This document shows positions 1-10,672 of a stretch of DNA of 64,000 nt, in pieces. The stretch is taken from positions 1 through 64,000 of the forward strand of contig JBAOKB010000080.1 of the NCBI GenBank assembly GCA_037044905.1. Direction: 5' to 3'. A program made the translations under genes and the position numbers. How positions within the stretch are numbered: the stretch's first letter is position 1; each line of letters begins with the position of its first letter. Source of the stretch: Hortaea werneckii (taxonomy: Eukaryota > Ascomycota > Dothideomycetes > Mycosphaerellales > Teratosphaeriaceae). Below the pieces are notes generated by a model. That model saw only the letters and a program-made list of their open reading frames with translations, searched no databases and was not told the origin of the DNA.

Positions 1-432
1 GCCCGGGAACAGAATAGAGTCGTGAGGACAGTAACCATCGGTGCCACCACAGGTACTACATTGGCCGACACCATTGTAGTTTTGCCGAGGGACACCATGA
101 ATACCGGCGATCTGGTAGAAGCTAGTGGCATCGTTTTGTGCTTTTTGCTGGAACTTTTGCATAGCAAGGATGAAAAGTGTCCTGGAGGTCTTCCTATTAG
201 CTAGTGGCGATTAGAGACCAGTGGATGGATTGACTTCGTACCATTGATTCGGCTTGTTGAAAAGCATCTGACGGACTTCTAAACGTGGGTAAGTTGCCCC
301 CGGGATGCCGGTGGTAGCGACAATGTCGGCTCGCTTCTCGAGAGCATCGCCGGCTTCTTCCAGGCTGGGAATGTAGAGAGCTAAAGCAGAGGAGAGAAGG
401 GAGAGGCCGCAAACGAGTGAAGAGAACCTCAT
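1..432 (-). CDS. Tyrosinase (common central domain), N-terminal part, runs off the window
   Basis: Start ATG at 432; exon 1 242-432, intron 182-241 (60 nt, GTACGA...CTCCAG with a CTAAT branch site), exon 2 from 181 to the window edge, so the gene is partial. The peptide opens with a signal peptide (MRFSSLVCGLSLLSSALA). Splicing joins NKPNQW to TLFILAMQKFQQ, followed by SFYQIAGIHGVP, the characteristic start of the tyrosinase domain, whose first copper-A histidine lies in the IAGIHG stretch. Tyrosinases are type-3 copper enzymes that oxidise phenols to quinones. The remaining copper ligands lie beyond the window. The signal peptide predicts a secreted enzyme, unlike the classical intracellular fungal tyrosinases. 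The family call is firm; the substrate (melanin precursor or another phenol) cannot be told. Confidence 0.88.
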
Positions 433-2219
433 CTTGATTTAGACTGTACGAGGAAGCAAATGGATAGCGTGAAGGGGAAACGAGTGCAAACCTGCGCAAG
501 ACCAAAGAAGCAAAGAGAAATGACTCGACGGCTTTTTTAAAAGGAAGAGGAAAGGGTCAAGATGTTACATGTGGAGTGGCTCTGATGGAGACTGATCTGC
601 TGATGATGCAGAAAGTCTGTGGCATTAGGGGAGGTCGCACTCCCTTCAGCAGCTGGGATTACCTCGTGTCTCGCTTGCTTCGCGGCCGCCACAAGTCTCG
701 AATTGTGATGGTCGCAGATCAGCCTGCGAGGCGCCCGCACGAGGAGGCGCAAACCCAAGTATAGGCTGGACTGGGCCGAGTACTGGAGGATGCGCTATTG
801 GAGAGAGGCAAGAGGCGCGCCTCCGCTCCCTCGTATACGCCGGGACGACATCTCATCGGAGTCGGGAGCACTGGGGGACGATCGCCGCCGGGAGAAGGAG
901 GTACACAGCTGTACAGGTGCGCGACGTGATGCGGTTTGTCAGTGGCTCCGGTGTGATTGGAGCAAACTTGGCCGTCCTACCCTGGTCAGAGTAGTGGCTT
1001 CGAGGCTTCGGTGCTTCCCTGAGTCTGGGGCACCACCGTCGGCCCACATCCCAGCAACGCTTTCGCCGTTCTCAATTTAGGGCGAAACAAGGGGTCCGCA
1101 ATTTGTCGGCCGAAAGGGAAAGGTGCGACACGCATGATGGGATCTTGTCCCGGGCATTTGGCGTCAGCTTCGAAACCCCGTTCAGTAATAAACAGTACCT
1201 AGGCAGTATGAGACTCTTGGGATCGGATGATGTAAGACAGCCCAGCAGAACACTGCAGTTATTGTTTGCGCAATCCCCCGAACGCCATGTCTCTCCCTGC
1301 AGCCAGACAATGGCGGAGGATGGACGTGGCACGGCAGTAGTACCTCGCGTGGCCACAACATGGCCTGCTCAAGCCTCGTCAGGGAAACTATCGAAATTCT
1401 AGAAATAGCTGCTCATGCCCGCCTGCAGGTTCAGGTGCCAGGCTGCCAGGGCGAATCGCGGGGGCGAAGCTTGTTCTGCAGCTCGACTACTGCTAGGCAG
1501 GGGTTGTCAACCTACTGTACTGTCCAGTCTATCCCCTAATGATCACTCAGCAATGGGAAAGCTTTTGGCGCGCTGCATAGTACCTGGTGAGCAAGCTTAA
1601 AAGGATGCGTGCATGCATGTATGTACGCGAGGAAGTAAACATAGCTTTTACGGCATTCGCCTCGTGCTGCCACATAAGCGAGCTATTGCGAGGCGCTATT
1701 ATTATTATTGACAGACTGCACGACAGCAGACTCGCATAGCGTATCAGTTGCGAAGCGACATCATGTTGCAAAACAGTAGACGCAGAACGGACAACGCCTG
1801 TTCTCCGTCCGTCACAGACAGCTTTCACGAGTACGTATTGAGCGGTCGCTTCTGATGCCATCTGGCAATGACGTTCAGCTGAACAGTAATGCATCATTGA
1901 TTGGGGTATATTGGTACGGCGAAAGCCTCCCTTGCAAGCATGAATAAGTCTTAAGAGCGCCTCTCTTTTGATGACAAGCAAGCCTGCCTGTTCATCCAGT
2001 GACGTGCTTTAAATGCTGCACGGCATCCAGGATCCTATCCTTCTTCCATTTCCATAAAGTTCCCATGGCCAGGAGCGCGCTTAACTTTAGCGGCCAGCTC
2101 AAAACGCCATACGCCATGCAAATCATCTCAATAAGCTCGATTAAATCGGCATTGTCCGATATCATTTCCCTCATGCTCGCCATGCTACGTAATTCGTCTT
2201 CGTCGTTGGAATATTGGGC
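433..2219. other. Intergenic, about 1.8 kb, no gene recognised
   Basis: Lies between the tyrosinase start and the carrier stop codon. It should hold the tyrosinase promoter and the carrier 3' UTR. Only short open frames without family resemblance occur on either strand; I see no tRNA or transposon ends. A short ATT run sits near 1700. Confidence 0.5.
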
Positions 2220-3573
2220 TCAGTCTTCGGTGTCCAGACTATTGATTCGTTTCTTAATCAATTCAAAGTTGGAGAAGAAGATCATGTTGAGCAGACAGCT
2301 TCTGACAACCGACACCGCAAGGCCTGAGTTCCAAATTAGTAAACAATGCAAAATGGCTTAGTATGACATTCATACCTCTGTACGATCCAGATTGGAAAAA
2401 TGATATCGGCGGTCTGGTCGCGTGGCCGCTGCCAGCGCTAAGCAGTGCTTTCTGGTAGAGCGTTTTGGCGACGTCGATGGGGTAGATCAGTGTGGTTGTT
2501 AGCTTCACAAAAGATTAGTATTCGTCCCGGGTGAGGATACTTACACAAGCCCAACTTACGATGCCGCACAGGCCGCCGGCAAACATAACAGCATAGGGCG
2601 TCGTTGGATTCTTGCCACGCGAATTGGCCATCAATTGCTTGGCCGATTCATAGGTGGTAAAATAGATGGCTGTACCGATAGTATCTCGGAGAAGATGTAG
2701 CCGATAGCCCGCATAAAGGCCGAGGACACCACGGTCGCGAATAAGACGCCTTGCTGTATTCCAGGAGCCGCCTGACTTAATGTCGATGATGCCTGAGGGG
2801 TTCTGTCCGGACTTTGATTGAGCTTCGCGTGCGACTTTGCCAGCAAGCTGCTCGTTCAGCTTTGTCAGCTCGAAGGGACAGCTCAGTGCGGTTATGACAG
2901 CTCCAGATGCCGCACCTGCCACACCAAAACATGTCAGCGTATGGATATTCGGATAGCTACCGGGCGCGTTGGCAATAGCCAGCGGAGATTGGCCAGTCAT
3001 TCCGTACATGGATCTGTCCATGCTGTACTTGACTTGTTGGTAGATGCTAAACGATATAGTCCTGACCACGGTGACGCTGACCATCGGCGGCCCAACGCCA
3101 CGCCAGAATGCTCGAATGCCTTCGGCCTTGTACGCATCTTTCACAGTACCCACGAATCCAGTCTTGTAGCTCTGCATCCTGCTCTTTGCAAAGTCCAGTG
3201 GGAAGGCGACGAAGGTGGACAGCACGCTGCTAGACGACGCTGCGATCTCCGTACGATATTTCTTCGCCCATTGCTTGGCCTCTTTGCTTGTGTGGAATTG
3301 AAAGATAGCGTTCGTGCCACTCTTGGGCTTCGGCGGCTGTGAGTCGGCATCTTTCTTCTTCTCTTGGTCGTCCTGGGCCTTGCCACCCGGGGACGTAGGC
3401 ATCTGCAAATTGGGGTCCTTGCTCTTGTCTTGGTTATCCTGGATTTTGCCATCCTGGGGCGTAGGCAGCTGCGAATCAGCGTCCTTCTTCTTGTCCTTGT
3501 CGCCTGACATGCTGTTGGCCTTGGCGGACTGCGAATCGGCGTTATCGTTCTTGTCTTGGTCGTTTTGCCCCAT
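2220..3573 (-). CDS. Mitochondrial carrier family protein with repetitive charged N-terminus
   Basis: Exons 2545-3573, 2376-2502 and 2220-2323; introns 2503-2544 (42 nt) and 2324-2375 (52 nt); 419 aa. The first in-frame ATG is at 3573. Three carrier repeats are visible, each with the Px[D/E]xx[K/R] signature: PLDFAKSRMQ, PFELTKLNEQ and PIDVAKTLYQ. The last exon supplies the end of helix 6 (LLNMIFFSNFELIKKRI). Such proteins exchange solutes across the inner mitochondrial membrane; the cargo cannot be read here. Residues 1 to about 90 are unusual: highly charged, rich in Lys, Asp and Gln, with a 22-residue repeat at residues 27-84, followed by the first transmembrane segment. The 5' splice site of intron 1 could be 15 nt further upstream, in the same frame. 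Confidence 0.85.
3322..3495 (-). repeat. 66-bp coding tandem repeat in the carrier N-terminus
   Basis: About 2.6 units of a 66-bp repeat encode the pattern DK(K/S)KDxxxQxPTxxxGKxQDxQ at residues 27-48, 49-70 and 71-84. Units differ by substitutions but keep the frame, so copy number could vary without frameshift. Confidence 0.75.
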
Positions 3574-3962
3574 TTTGTCTGCTGAGCGAGGAGCTAGGGC
3601 CTCAGGCGAAGCGCTCCATGAAGCTCGCGGTTCGCGTTGTGCTGAGACCTCCAGCACCACCACCCCTCACCACCCCAGCGTACGTGCCTAGACACGCGTA
3701 GCTGCCGCCTATGATGTGTGTTAGTATTGCTAGTCTACGTATCGCTAAAGAACGACGCAAAGAAAGAGAGCGCAGCGAGTGCGCCGTGTGTGAACAGTGT
3801 GTGTGTGTGTGAATGTGTGTTCTGTTGATGATGTCGCAGCTTTGGAGCTTCGAGGTGTTAGTTCAGTCCAATGGCTGCCTTAGTCAAGCGGGTCTATCCG
3901 TAGCGGGTCTATCCGAAGAAGGTCTAAGTCTAAACTTCCTACAAGGATTGCAGAACTCGAAA

Positions 3963-4354
3963 GCATCCCATTACTACAGAAGAAGTATTGCTACACCGAA
4001 CGTGCAATATAGTAGCGTAGAGAGGCCAAGAAGCTGACGAAAGTTACGAATGTAGATCGAAGGCATCCCACTGCTACAGAGGAAGTATTGCTATACCGAA
4101 TGTGCAATACAGTAGCGTAGAGGCCAAAAACCTGACGAAAGTTACGAATGTAGAGCGAAAGCATCCCATTGGTACAGAGGAAGTATTGCTACACCGAACG
4201 TGCAATACAGTAGCGTACAGAGGCTTAAAAGCTGACGAAAGTTTGAATATACAGTATTCCATTGCTACAGAGGAAGTATTGCTACACCGGGTGTACAATA
4301 CAGTAGCGTAGAGAGGCCAAAAAGCTGACGAAAGTTATGTATGAATACAGAGCG
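3963..4354. repeat. Tandem repeat array, four units of about 98 bp
   Basis: Units start at about 3963, 4063, 4161 and 4255 (100, 98, 94 and about 100 bp). Each contains a GAAGTATTGCTA block, GTGCAATACAGTAGCGTA, then GCTGACGAAAGTT. They are clearly homologous with scattered substitutions and small indels, as in a minisatellite. The array sits between the carrier start and the desaturase gene. A short GT run precedes it near 3798-3820. No open frame spans the units consistently. Confidence 0.9.
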
Positions 4355-4772
4355 GTATTGCTGGTCGGAAGATGCCTACAGCGAGATCAGACTGTACCCG
4401 GACTGTGGCGCATTGCAGCTCCGCAGTGTGGCGCGGGGGACAGCATGGGAAAGTGAAACGGATACATAGTAACCTGACCAGTGTACGACTTGAATTGTCG
4501 CAGTCTTGCATTGCTACAGCTGGCCCATCTCTCGACTGATGTTTTCGCTGCCCTACTAGACTCCGCAATCTTATCAACGGCGTACGCTCGCGTCTCCACT
4601 ACTAGGGCCGGGCACCTGCGGCTAGATCTATGTTAAAATAGGGGTCGCCCCTCAACGGACCCGTCTCCAATGGCCCGCGTCGAGCCATGCGGGAAGAGGT
4701 CCTCTCAAAGTCTGAGCCCTCCTTGGCTCTCTCGTGATCTAGCACATCGTTATTGTTGTATCTCTTTATACT

Positions 4773-6403
4773 ATGGACATTCATCCGGAGCTGACAGAGC
4801 TGGACCGCATTGTTTTAACCGATCTTCTGCAAGGTGTTAGGCAGAAGTCGAACACAGAGTCTCGAAACTCGGAGAAAGTAGGAGCATCGGGCTCGCAAGC
4901 GAAGGATGCATCAAGCACCGTGGACGGTCAGGTCGACACTGAAGATGCTATAGCCGCCTTGAAAGCACTCAACACGCAAAAAGACTCTGCATTCCAGCCT
5001 ACTATCTTCACCGCTTGGGACTCAAAGGACCTCAGTCCTGCCATCAATAAGCATGTGGTGCAACCATACAGTCGATTCGCTCAAGGAGTCGTTCGCCACC
5101 CTACCGATGTTGTCTTCTTGACCCATTTACTGCTCTATAGTAGCACTATACTTCCAAGTGCTATCTACCTACTTTGGCCAGGGCACTTCACTTGGTCCCA
5201 CAGCATACTACATACGGTGTTCACAATGTGGTGCGCCGGCCCATTTACCTTGATGTTGCACAATCACATCCACAATAATGGTATGATGCGATCCAGCAGG
5301 TGTAGAAAGCCTCCAGCGGCCCGCTGTATCCTGCTCTAATTCTTCCTGGCAGTGTAACGTAACACGCTATGAGAAGAGACAATTACTAACATGATCCTCT
5401 CAGGTATATTGAACAGTAGCTGGGCTTGGCTTGACAAAACGTTCCCTTACGTGTTGGAGCCGCTGATGGGACATACGTGGGACTCCTATTACTACCACCA
5501 TGTCAAGCACCATCATGTGGAAGGAAACGGTATGTGCCCGACCAATCCCTCGCACCAGTCTTCCCACCTCCACTCTGCATTGTTGTAAGCGTAATGGACT
5601 ACGTATATGCTTCTCACTTGCCCAACCACAATCGACCACCACTCACGCCTTCTAACACATCAACCCTCACACGCAGGCCCCGGTGATCTATCTTCGACGA
5701 TCCGCTACCAACGCGATGACATCGGCCACTTCCTCCACTACGTCGGACGCTTCATGTTCTTCATCTGGCTCGAGCTGCCACTGTACTTCATCCAACGCAA
5801 GAAGTACAACCTCGGCGTCCGAGCCTTCCTCTCCGAAATCTCCAGCTATGCGTTCATGTATGGCATGTGGCGATGGAACCCCAAGCCAGCAACATTTGTC
5901 TTCCTGCTTCCCTTCTTCCTGCTGAGAATCGGCCTTATGGTCGGCAACTGGGGTCAGCACGCGCTGGTCGATGAGGTGGAGCCCGATAGCGACTATCGCT
6001 CCAGCATCACCCTCATCGATGTTCCAGTAAGCTTGCACCGTGAGTTTCAATGTTTGCTAAACGGAAACATACTGACAGCGCCCCTCCGCAGAGCAACCGC
6101 TATTCGTTTAACGACGGCTACCATACTGCACACCATCTGAACCCACGTCGTCATTGGCGCGAGCACCCCACGCATTTCCTGCAGTCCAAGACCACCTATG
6201 CCGGCAATGGCGCCCTAGTCTTCACCAATATCGACTACATTATGCTCACCATCACCCTGCTGAGGAAAGACTACATGTACCTTGCCGACCGCCTTGTGCC
6301 AATCGGCGACCAGATCGGGATGAGCAAAGTCGAGATCGCGAACATGCTGAAGACGAAGACGAGGGCTTTCACCGAGGCCGACATCAAGAAGAGATTCAAA
6401 TGA
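4773..6403 (+). CDS. Fatty-acid-desaturase-like integral membrane protein
   Basis: Exons 4773-5280, 5404-5529, 5677-6026 and 6092-6403; introns of 123, 147 and 65 nt; 431 aa. Three histidine clusters of the membrane di-iron desaturase/hydroxylase superfamily are present in order: HNHIHNNG (about residue 164), HHVKHHHVEGNG (about residue 200) and HTAHHL near residue 335. Hydrophobic segments lie before the first cluster and between the second and third. The splice at each intron restores one of these conserved blocks, which supports the model. The first ~75 residues are hydrophilic and Ser/Asp rich. Family knowledge predicts oxygen-dependent desaturation or hydroxylation of an acyl chain in the ER membrane; the substrate is unknown and no cytochrome b5 domain is seen. 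Confidence 0.82.
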
Positions 6404-6655
6404 GCTTTCGATCGAGCGTGTAGACACTCGCAGGACCAGCCTCGGTTCGGCGAGCTAACCATGCAATTTCGGATGATAGATAGACCAACTTGGAGGTCAA
6501 TACCAAGCGTCAAGCTTGCTCTACGTACAAAAATACAAAATGTCTGTTATAACAGATACGCTCATATGCAGCCATAAGATCGTAAGACGTAATTCCGCAC
6601 CCCCTACACGGGGGCCTCTCCAGAAAACTCTCATGCAATGCAGAACCAACCCAAT

Positions 6656-8161
6656 TTAGAGCACAACCATCCCAACCCCCGCCGAAAGCGCCAGGATCAC
6701 CGCCCCCCAACCCCATCTAACAACCTCCGCCTGACTACCAGCCGGCGTCTGCTTCGCCGTCGTCGCCCCATCCTCTCCACTCACAGTAGCCGAACACCTC
6801 GCAGTCCCACACGCGAACCCGCTCGGACAGCACCCCCCACCATCATCCGAGCCGCAGGCGAACCACCCAGACGCACAAGATCCCTGACTGCTCCCCGCTC
6901 CTCCTACCGTCGTCGTCGTCGACGTGTACGGGACTACGACTGTAGGGCCTTCCGTAAGCACGTTCGTGCTCGCGCCCGCGGGACACGACGTCGTGTCGCA
7001 GTCCCGTCCGACGCGACAGCATCCGCCCATGTAGTACGCCGAGCACATGTAGTAACCTGTGGGACAGCCCTCCACGGCGCTGCTGATGGTTGTTTGAGGG
7101 GAGGTGGTGGTGGTGGTTGCTTCCGATGCGGCGGAGGCGTCGCTCGTTACGCTTGTGGGTCGGATGGGTGCGCTTGCTGTGCCGCTGCTCTCGGAAGAGG
7201 GTGTAGATGTGGTGGTGGTGGAGTCGTCCTCGGAGGTCTGTGAGCTTGCTGTCGTGCGCACGATCACGACGGTTGTTGGTGCTGTGACTGTTGATACTCG
7301 GCCGCTCAGGCTCTGGGTGACTGTTACTGTGTCGGTGGTCGTGTACTCGTTTGTTTCGACGTTCGTCTGCACGCTGGTCTGTACGCTTGTTTGCACGCTC
7401 GTCTGAACGCTCGTGGCCACCGTGGTCTCGATTGATGTGGCGACGCCCACAGCAGTAGTATCATCGCCATTATCATCGGAAGCGCCTGTAGGACCAGATT
7501 CGCTAACGGTTATCGTCGATGTCGGTAGGGTAGCAGTAACCGTTTCGGTGCCGTAGAATATGCATCCAGATCCTTCACATTGCGCTCCTGGCACGCAGCA
7601 CCCCCCATTATCACTCTCAGGACAGCTAGTATATCCACCACCGGCGTTGCACCCGCCCACCTCGTTCCCACAAGTCTCGCCGGCAGGACAACATCCTATG
7701 CCGGAAGATACTTCCACACATGTCTGTCCAGCCGGGCAACACAGATTCGAGCCGATCGATGAGCAAGAGACAGTATCTCCCGGGCACTCGAAGTCTCGCG
7801 CAAGCAACTTGCGTCCAAAGAGACCATATGTCTCAGTCTCGTTGTTCCTATGAGGCGCTATCGGGGCGCTCAAGAGCTGTACAGAGCTATTGCTGTAATC
7901 TTGTCCGAAGTCCCAATAATGCAGAAAGAACTTCTCGCCCTCGTCATCCCCGCTCATCTTCCTAACGCCGCTCGGCGCATGATGCGCCAGCTTTTGTTCG
8001 ATCTCCAAGTCTCTCCGCACGATGTCGTCGTGCTCGGGATGTAATCGTCCATCATACTGTCTCCACGATAGATCTTGTGCTTTCGCGGACGAAGTCAAGA
8101 ATAGCGTGACTAAAGCCGTAGGTAAAGTGAGGATCGAGGTGAGTTCTTTCATCGCCCGCAT
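6656..8161 (-). CDS. GPI-anchored, Cys-rich, Ser/Thr-rich cell-surface protein
   Basis: The first in-frame ATG is at 8161; 501 aa, no intron. A signal peptide (core TLPTALVTLFLTSSAKA) is followed by an N-terminal region and two Cys-rich blocks with repeated CC and CxxG patterns (for example SNLCCPAGQTC, GGCCVPGAQC). A long Ser/Thr/Val region follows, then two more Cys blocks (YYMGGCCRVG, GGGCCPSGFAC), and a hydrophobic C-terminus (WGAVILALSAGVGMVVL) typical of a GPI signal. A four-residue TSVQ repeat occurs in the Ser/Thr region. The architecture fits an O-glycosylated wall or plasma-membrane protein found widely in Dothideomycetes and Eurotiomycetes. The function is unknown; I would not call the Cys blocks chitin-binding on this evidence alone. 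Confidence 0.78.
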   Translation of the reverse strand: MRAMKELTSILTLPTALVTLFLTSSAKAQDLSWRQYDGRLHPEHDDIVRRDLEIEQKLAHHAPSGVRKMSGDDEGEKFFLHYWDFGQDYSNSSVQLLSAPIAPHRNNETETYGLFGRKLLARDFECPGDTVSCSSIGSNLCCPAGQTCVEVSSGIGCCPAGETCGNEVGGCNAGGGYTSCPESDNGGCCVPGAQCEGSGCIFYGTETVTATLPTSTITVSESGPTGASDDNGDDTTAVGVATSIETTVATSVQTSVQTSVQTSVQTNVETNEYTTTDTVTVTQSLSGRVSTVTAPTTVVIVRTTASSQTSEDDSTTTTSTPSSESSGTASAPIRPTSVTSDASAASEATTTTTSPQTTISSAVEGCPTGYYMCSAYYMGGCCRVGRDCDTTSCPAGASTNVLTEGPTVVVPYTSTTTTVGGAGSSQGSCASGWFACGSDDGGGCCPSGFACGTARCSATVSGEDGATTAKQTPAGSQAEVVRWGWGAVILALSAGVGMVVL

Positions 8162-9114
8162 AAAGGGTGGTTCCAAGATATGTATTATACCTGGGTTCGT
8201 GAACGTTGTGCAACGGGCAAGCTTATCAACGTTGCACCGGGAGGATGGTCAACTGCTGCGGGACGCCTCGTGAGGCAAGTTGAAAATAACGGGAAAGTTT
8301 CGAGAAAGGAAAACGGAAACGGAAAGATCACTTGACCTTGGAGTCCATAATAATACAAAGGCTGGCTCCCTGGTAGTGGTAGTGAGTGAGCACGAACCTG
8401 ATGTCGGTCTATGATGGAGATCAGCAGCGCTGCTGCGTTGGCGAGCTTCGATCGGAAGAGAGAGGCTGGGTAGGGCCCGCGCCCCAAAAGCTTGGGCCAT
8501 GCACCACCGCAGCAGCACGAGCAGCCCATGAGCACTTTACTATTGCGATACTAAGGTACAACCAAATTTTGGTGCGCGCAGAATGCAGCCTTAACGACGT
8601 TGGGTATTCCAAGACCATTTTATTCTCTTACACGTTGATGTAGAAAGGACTGTGTCCCTAATCCATTTCCCCCTCTCCGCAGCAGGGAGCAAGAACACCC
8701 ACCCTTTCAATCCATTCACCGACCCATCCATTCAGCTAATCAGACCATTCCTTCCAGCGCCGACGCTAAAATAAAAAAGGGAAGAGGGTGAGGAACACCC
8801 TTTTTCCCCTCTCCTCATCCCTGGTACAAATAACGAGTAGAAAAAAGAAAAACAGAAGAAAACAGAAAGAAAAGGGCCCACACGCCTTCTCTTCCTCTCT
8901 CTCTCTCTTTCTCTATGATAATAAACACCCTCGGAGCAGGAGCCAAGTTTTCTCCCTTCAAGTGCTGTGTTTCTCTCTCCCTTTCAGTTTCTTTTCTCTC
9001 CAGCTCTTCTGCCCTCTTTCTCGTAAAAATGTCGACTTTCTCCAAATGAATAATGTGGAGAGGCGGGGACGACCCCTTCACCTTCCCTTCCCTTCCCGCC
9101 GCGCAATCTCCGTT
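8162..9114. other. Intergenic, pyrimidine-rich, no gene seen
   Basis: Holds the promoter of the GPI-protein gene (right-hand neighbour of 8161) and the 3' UTR of the phosphatase. The stretch from about 8780 to 9050 is rich in A/G and C/T tracts, giving low-complexity frames only. Confidence 0.5.
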
Positions 9115-10672
9115 TCACGAAGAAGTAGTAGAAGAAGAAGAAGACGGATCCCCAAAGGGGTCCCTCATGCCCTCCACATCAGGCGGAGGCGTCATAGCAT
9201 CGTCCGCGAGCTCAGTGACGGTCGCAGTCGTGTTCTCCCAACCCCCATCGCGCTCGGAATTGCGCTCGTAGTCCGATGAGGAGGAGGAGAAGTTCTGTAA
9301 ACCTTCTCCTCCACCACCGTCGGCGTGAGGGGGGGATTCATAGTCCCATGCTCGTCGTCCTCCCGTTCCGTCCCCTGCATTCGAAAAACGGTCTGGCGTC
9401 CCGTCCATGCTGGTGCCGTCCGTAGCAGAGTAAGCAGCAGCCTGCGGGCCGTCGCCAATGACCGTGGGCATCGAATGGCGCATCTCGAGCGCCTCCTCGT
9501 CCGAGGCAGAGGAGAACAGACTGCCGGTGGTAGACGAGACCCGGGAAGAAGTCGGGAGCAACTCGGCACCATCCCCACCATCTCCAAACGGACCTCCATG
9601 ACTAGCCAGCGCCTCGGCCAACGCGTCGATATCTGCGATGGTGTAATCCATGCGCTTCATGAAGAAGCCCCCTTGCTGGTGGTGGTGCTGCTGGCCCTGT
9701 TTCCTCGGGGAGGGATCGAGATAACCCCTTGCTTTCGCGTAGTCGAAAACGACGTCCGGATCAAAAGCCTTGATGAGCTCCACATCCCCGTCTCGCGCCT
9801 TGGGGCTAGCATACACGCGATACTCGGCCAGCACGGCGTCGAGGGGCCAGCGCTGGATTTTGCGGAGACAGGCGATGACGCAGCCCGTCCGGTGCCGGCC
9901 CTGGTTGCAGTGCAGGTAGAGTGGGTAGTTGGCCGAGTCGAGGACGAGCAGGAGGGCTTCGGAGAGCGAGTCCCAGGTCGTGTGGACGTGCCCGTCCTTG
10001 TTAGGCGCGATGTCGATGCGCACGCGCGTGATGGCCGAGGTGCGGAGCCAGCTGGTATAGTGCTCCGAGGGCTCAGTGGCGACGAAGGATCTAGGGAGGT
10101 TATGGTCAGCACGAACATTCGCGCAGAAAGAGGGGGTTGTTCACGGGGTGAGATGGTTTACAGGATCGTGCGGATATTCAGGCCCTCGAGGAACTCGAGA
10201 TTTCGGTCCTGTGGGAACGCGCTGCGGAAGAGCACGCCGGGTTTGACGGCTCCGTAGTTGGGAGGTGGGATCTGGGGTCGGAGCCGCGAGGGACACTCTT
10301 CGAGCCGTAGGGAGGGTGTTCGAGCCCCTGATGGAGGGGAAGGCGGCCGCGAGGTAGACTCCACTGCGCAAGAAGCGTGTTAGAGAGAATGAACGATGCG
10401 CGATGTCGAGGGGTCAGGCTGCGAGAGAGCGTATTACCTCCTCCGTCCGTGGCATCCGCTTCTTTGATCTCCGTCTTCGCCATACTGTCCACCACATTCT
10501 CCACGCACGTCACACTATCTTCGTTGTCGCTTGTGCGTTCCAACGGTGGGAAACTCGTCAGGCGACTGACATCCCCGTTGGTGATGTCGCCCGCCGAAGC
10601 GGTTGCTGCCTTCTTCATGGCTGTACTTGCTGCTCGCGCTACGTCCTCCACTCGCTCGGTCATATACGGCAT
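9115..10672 (-). CDS. SIW14: Siw14/Oca-type dual-specificity (atypical tyrosine) phosphatase
   Basis: Exons 10438-10672, 10162-10363 and 9115-10090; introns 10364-10437 and 10091-10161; 470 aa. The central domain has the yeast Siw14 layout: GVLFRSAFPQDRNLEFL, then the P-loop HCNQGRHRTG (CX5R, with catalytic Cys and Arg intact), then CLRKIQRWPLDAVLAEYR. Yeast Siw14 is an inositol pyrophosphate phosphatase acting on 5-diphospho groups; the same substrate is inferred here. Compared with yeast Siw14 (about 280 aa) this protein has a longer N-terminus and a ~200-residue acidic, Ser/Gly-rich C-terminal tail ending in an SSSSSTTSS run. An Oca1-like paralogue is the main alternative. Confidence 0.85.

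Noticed and set aside
1999..2361. 120-codon plus-strand frame near the carrier 3' end
   Set aside because: It overlaps the last two exons of the carrier on the other strand and shows no family match.
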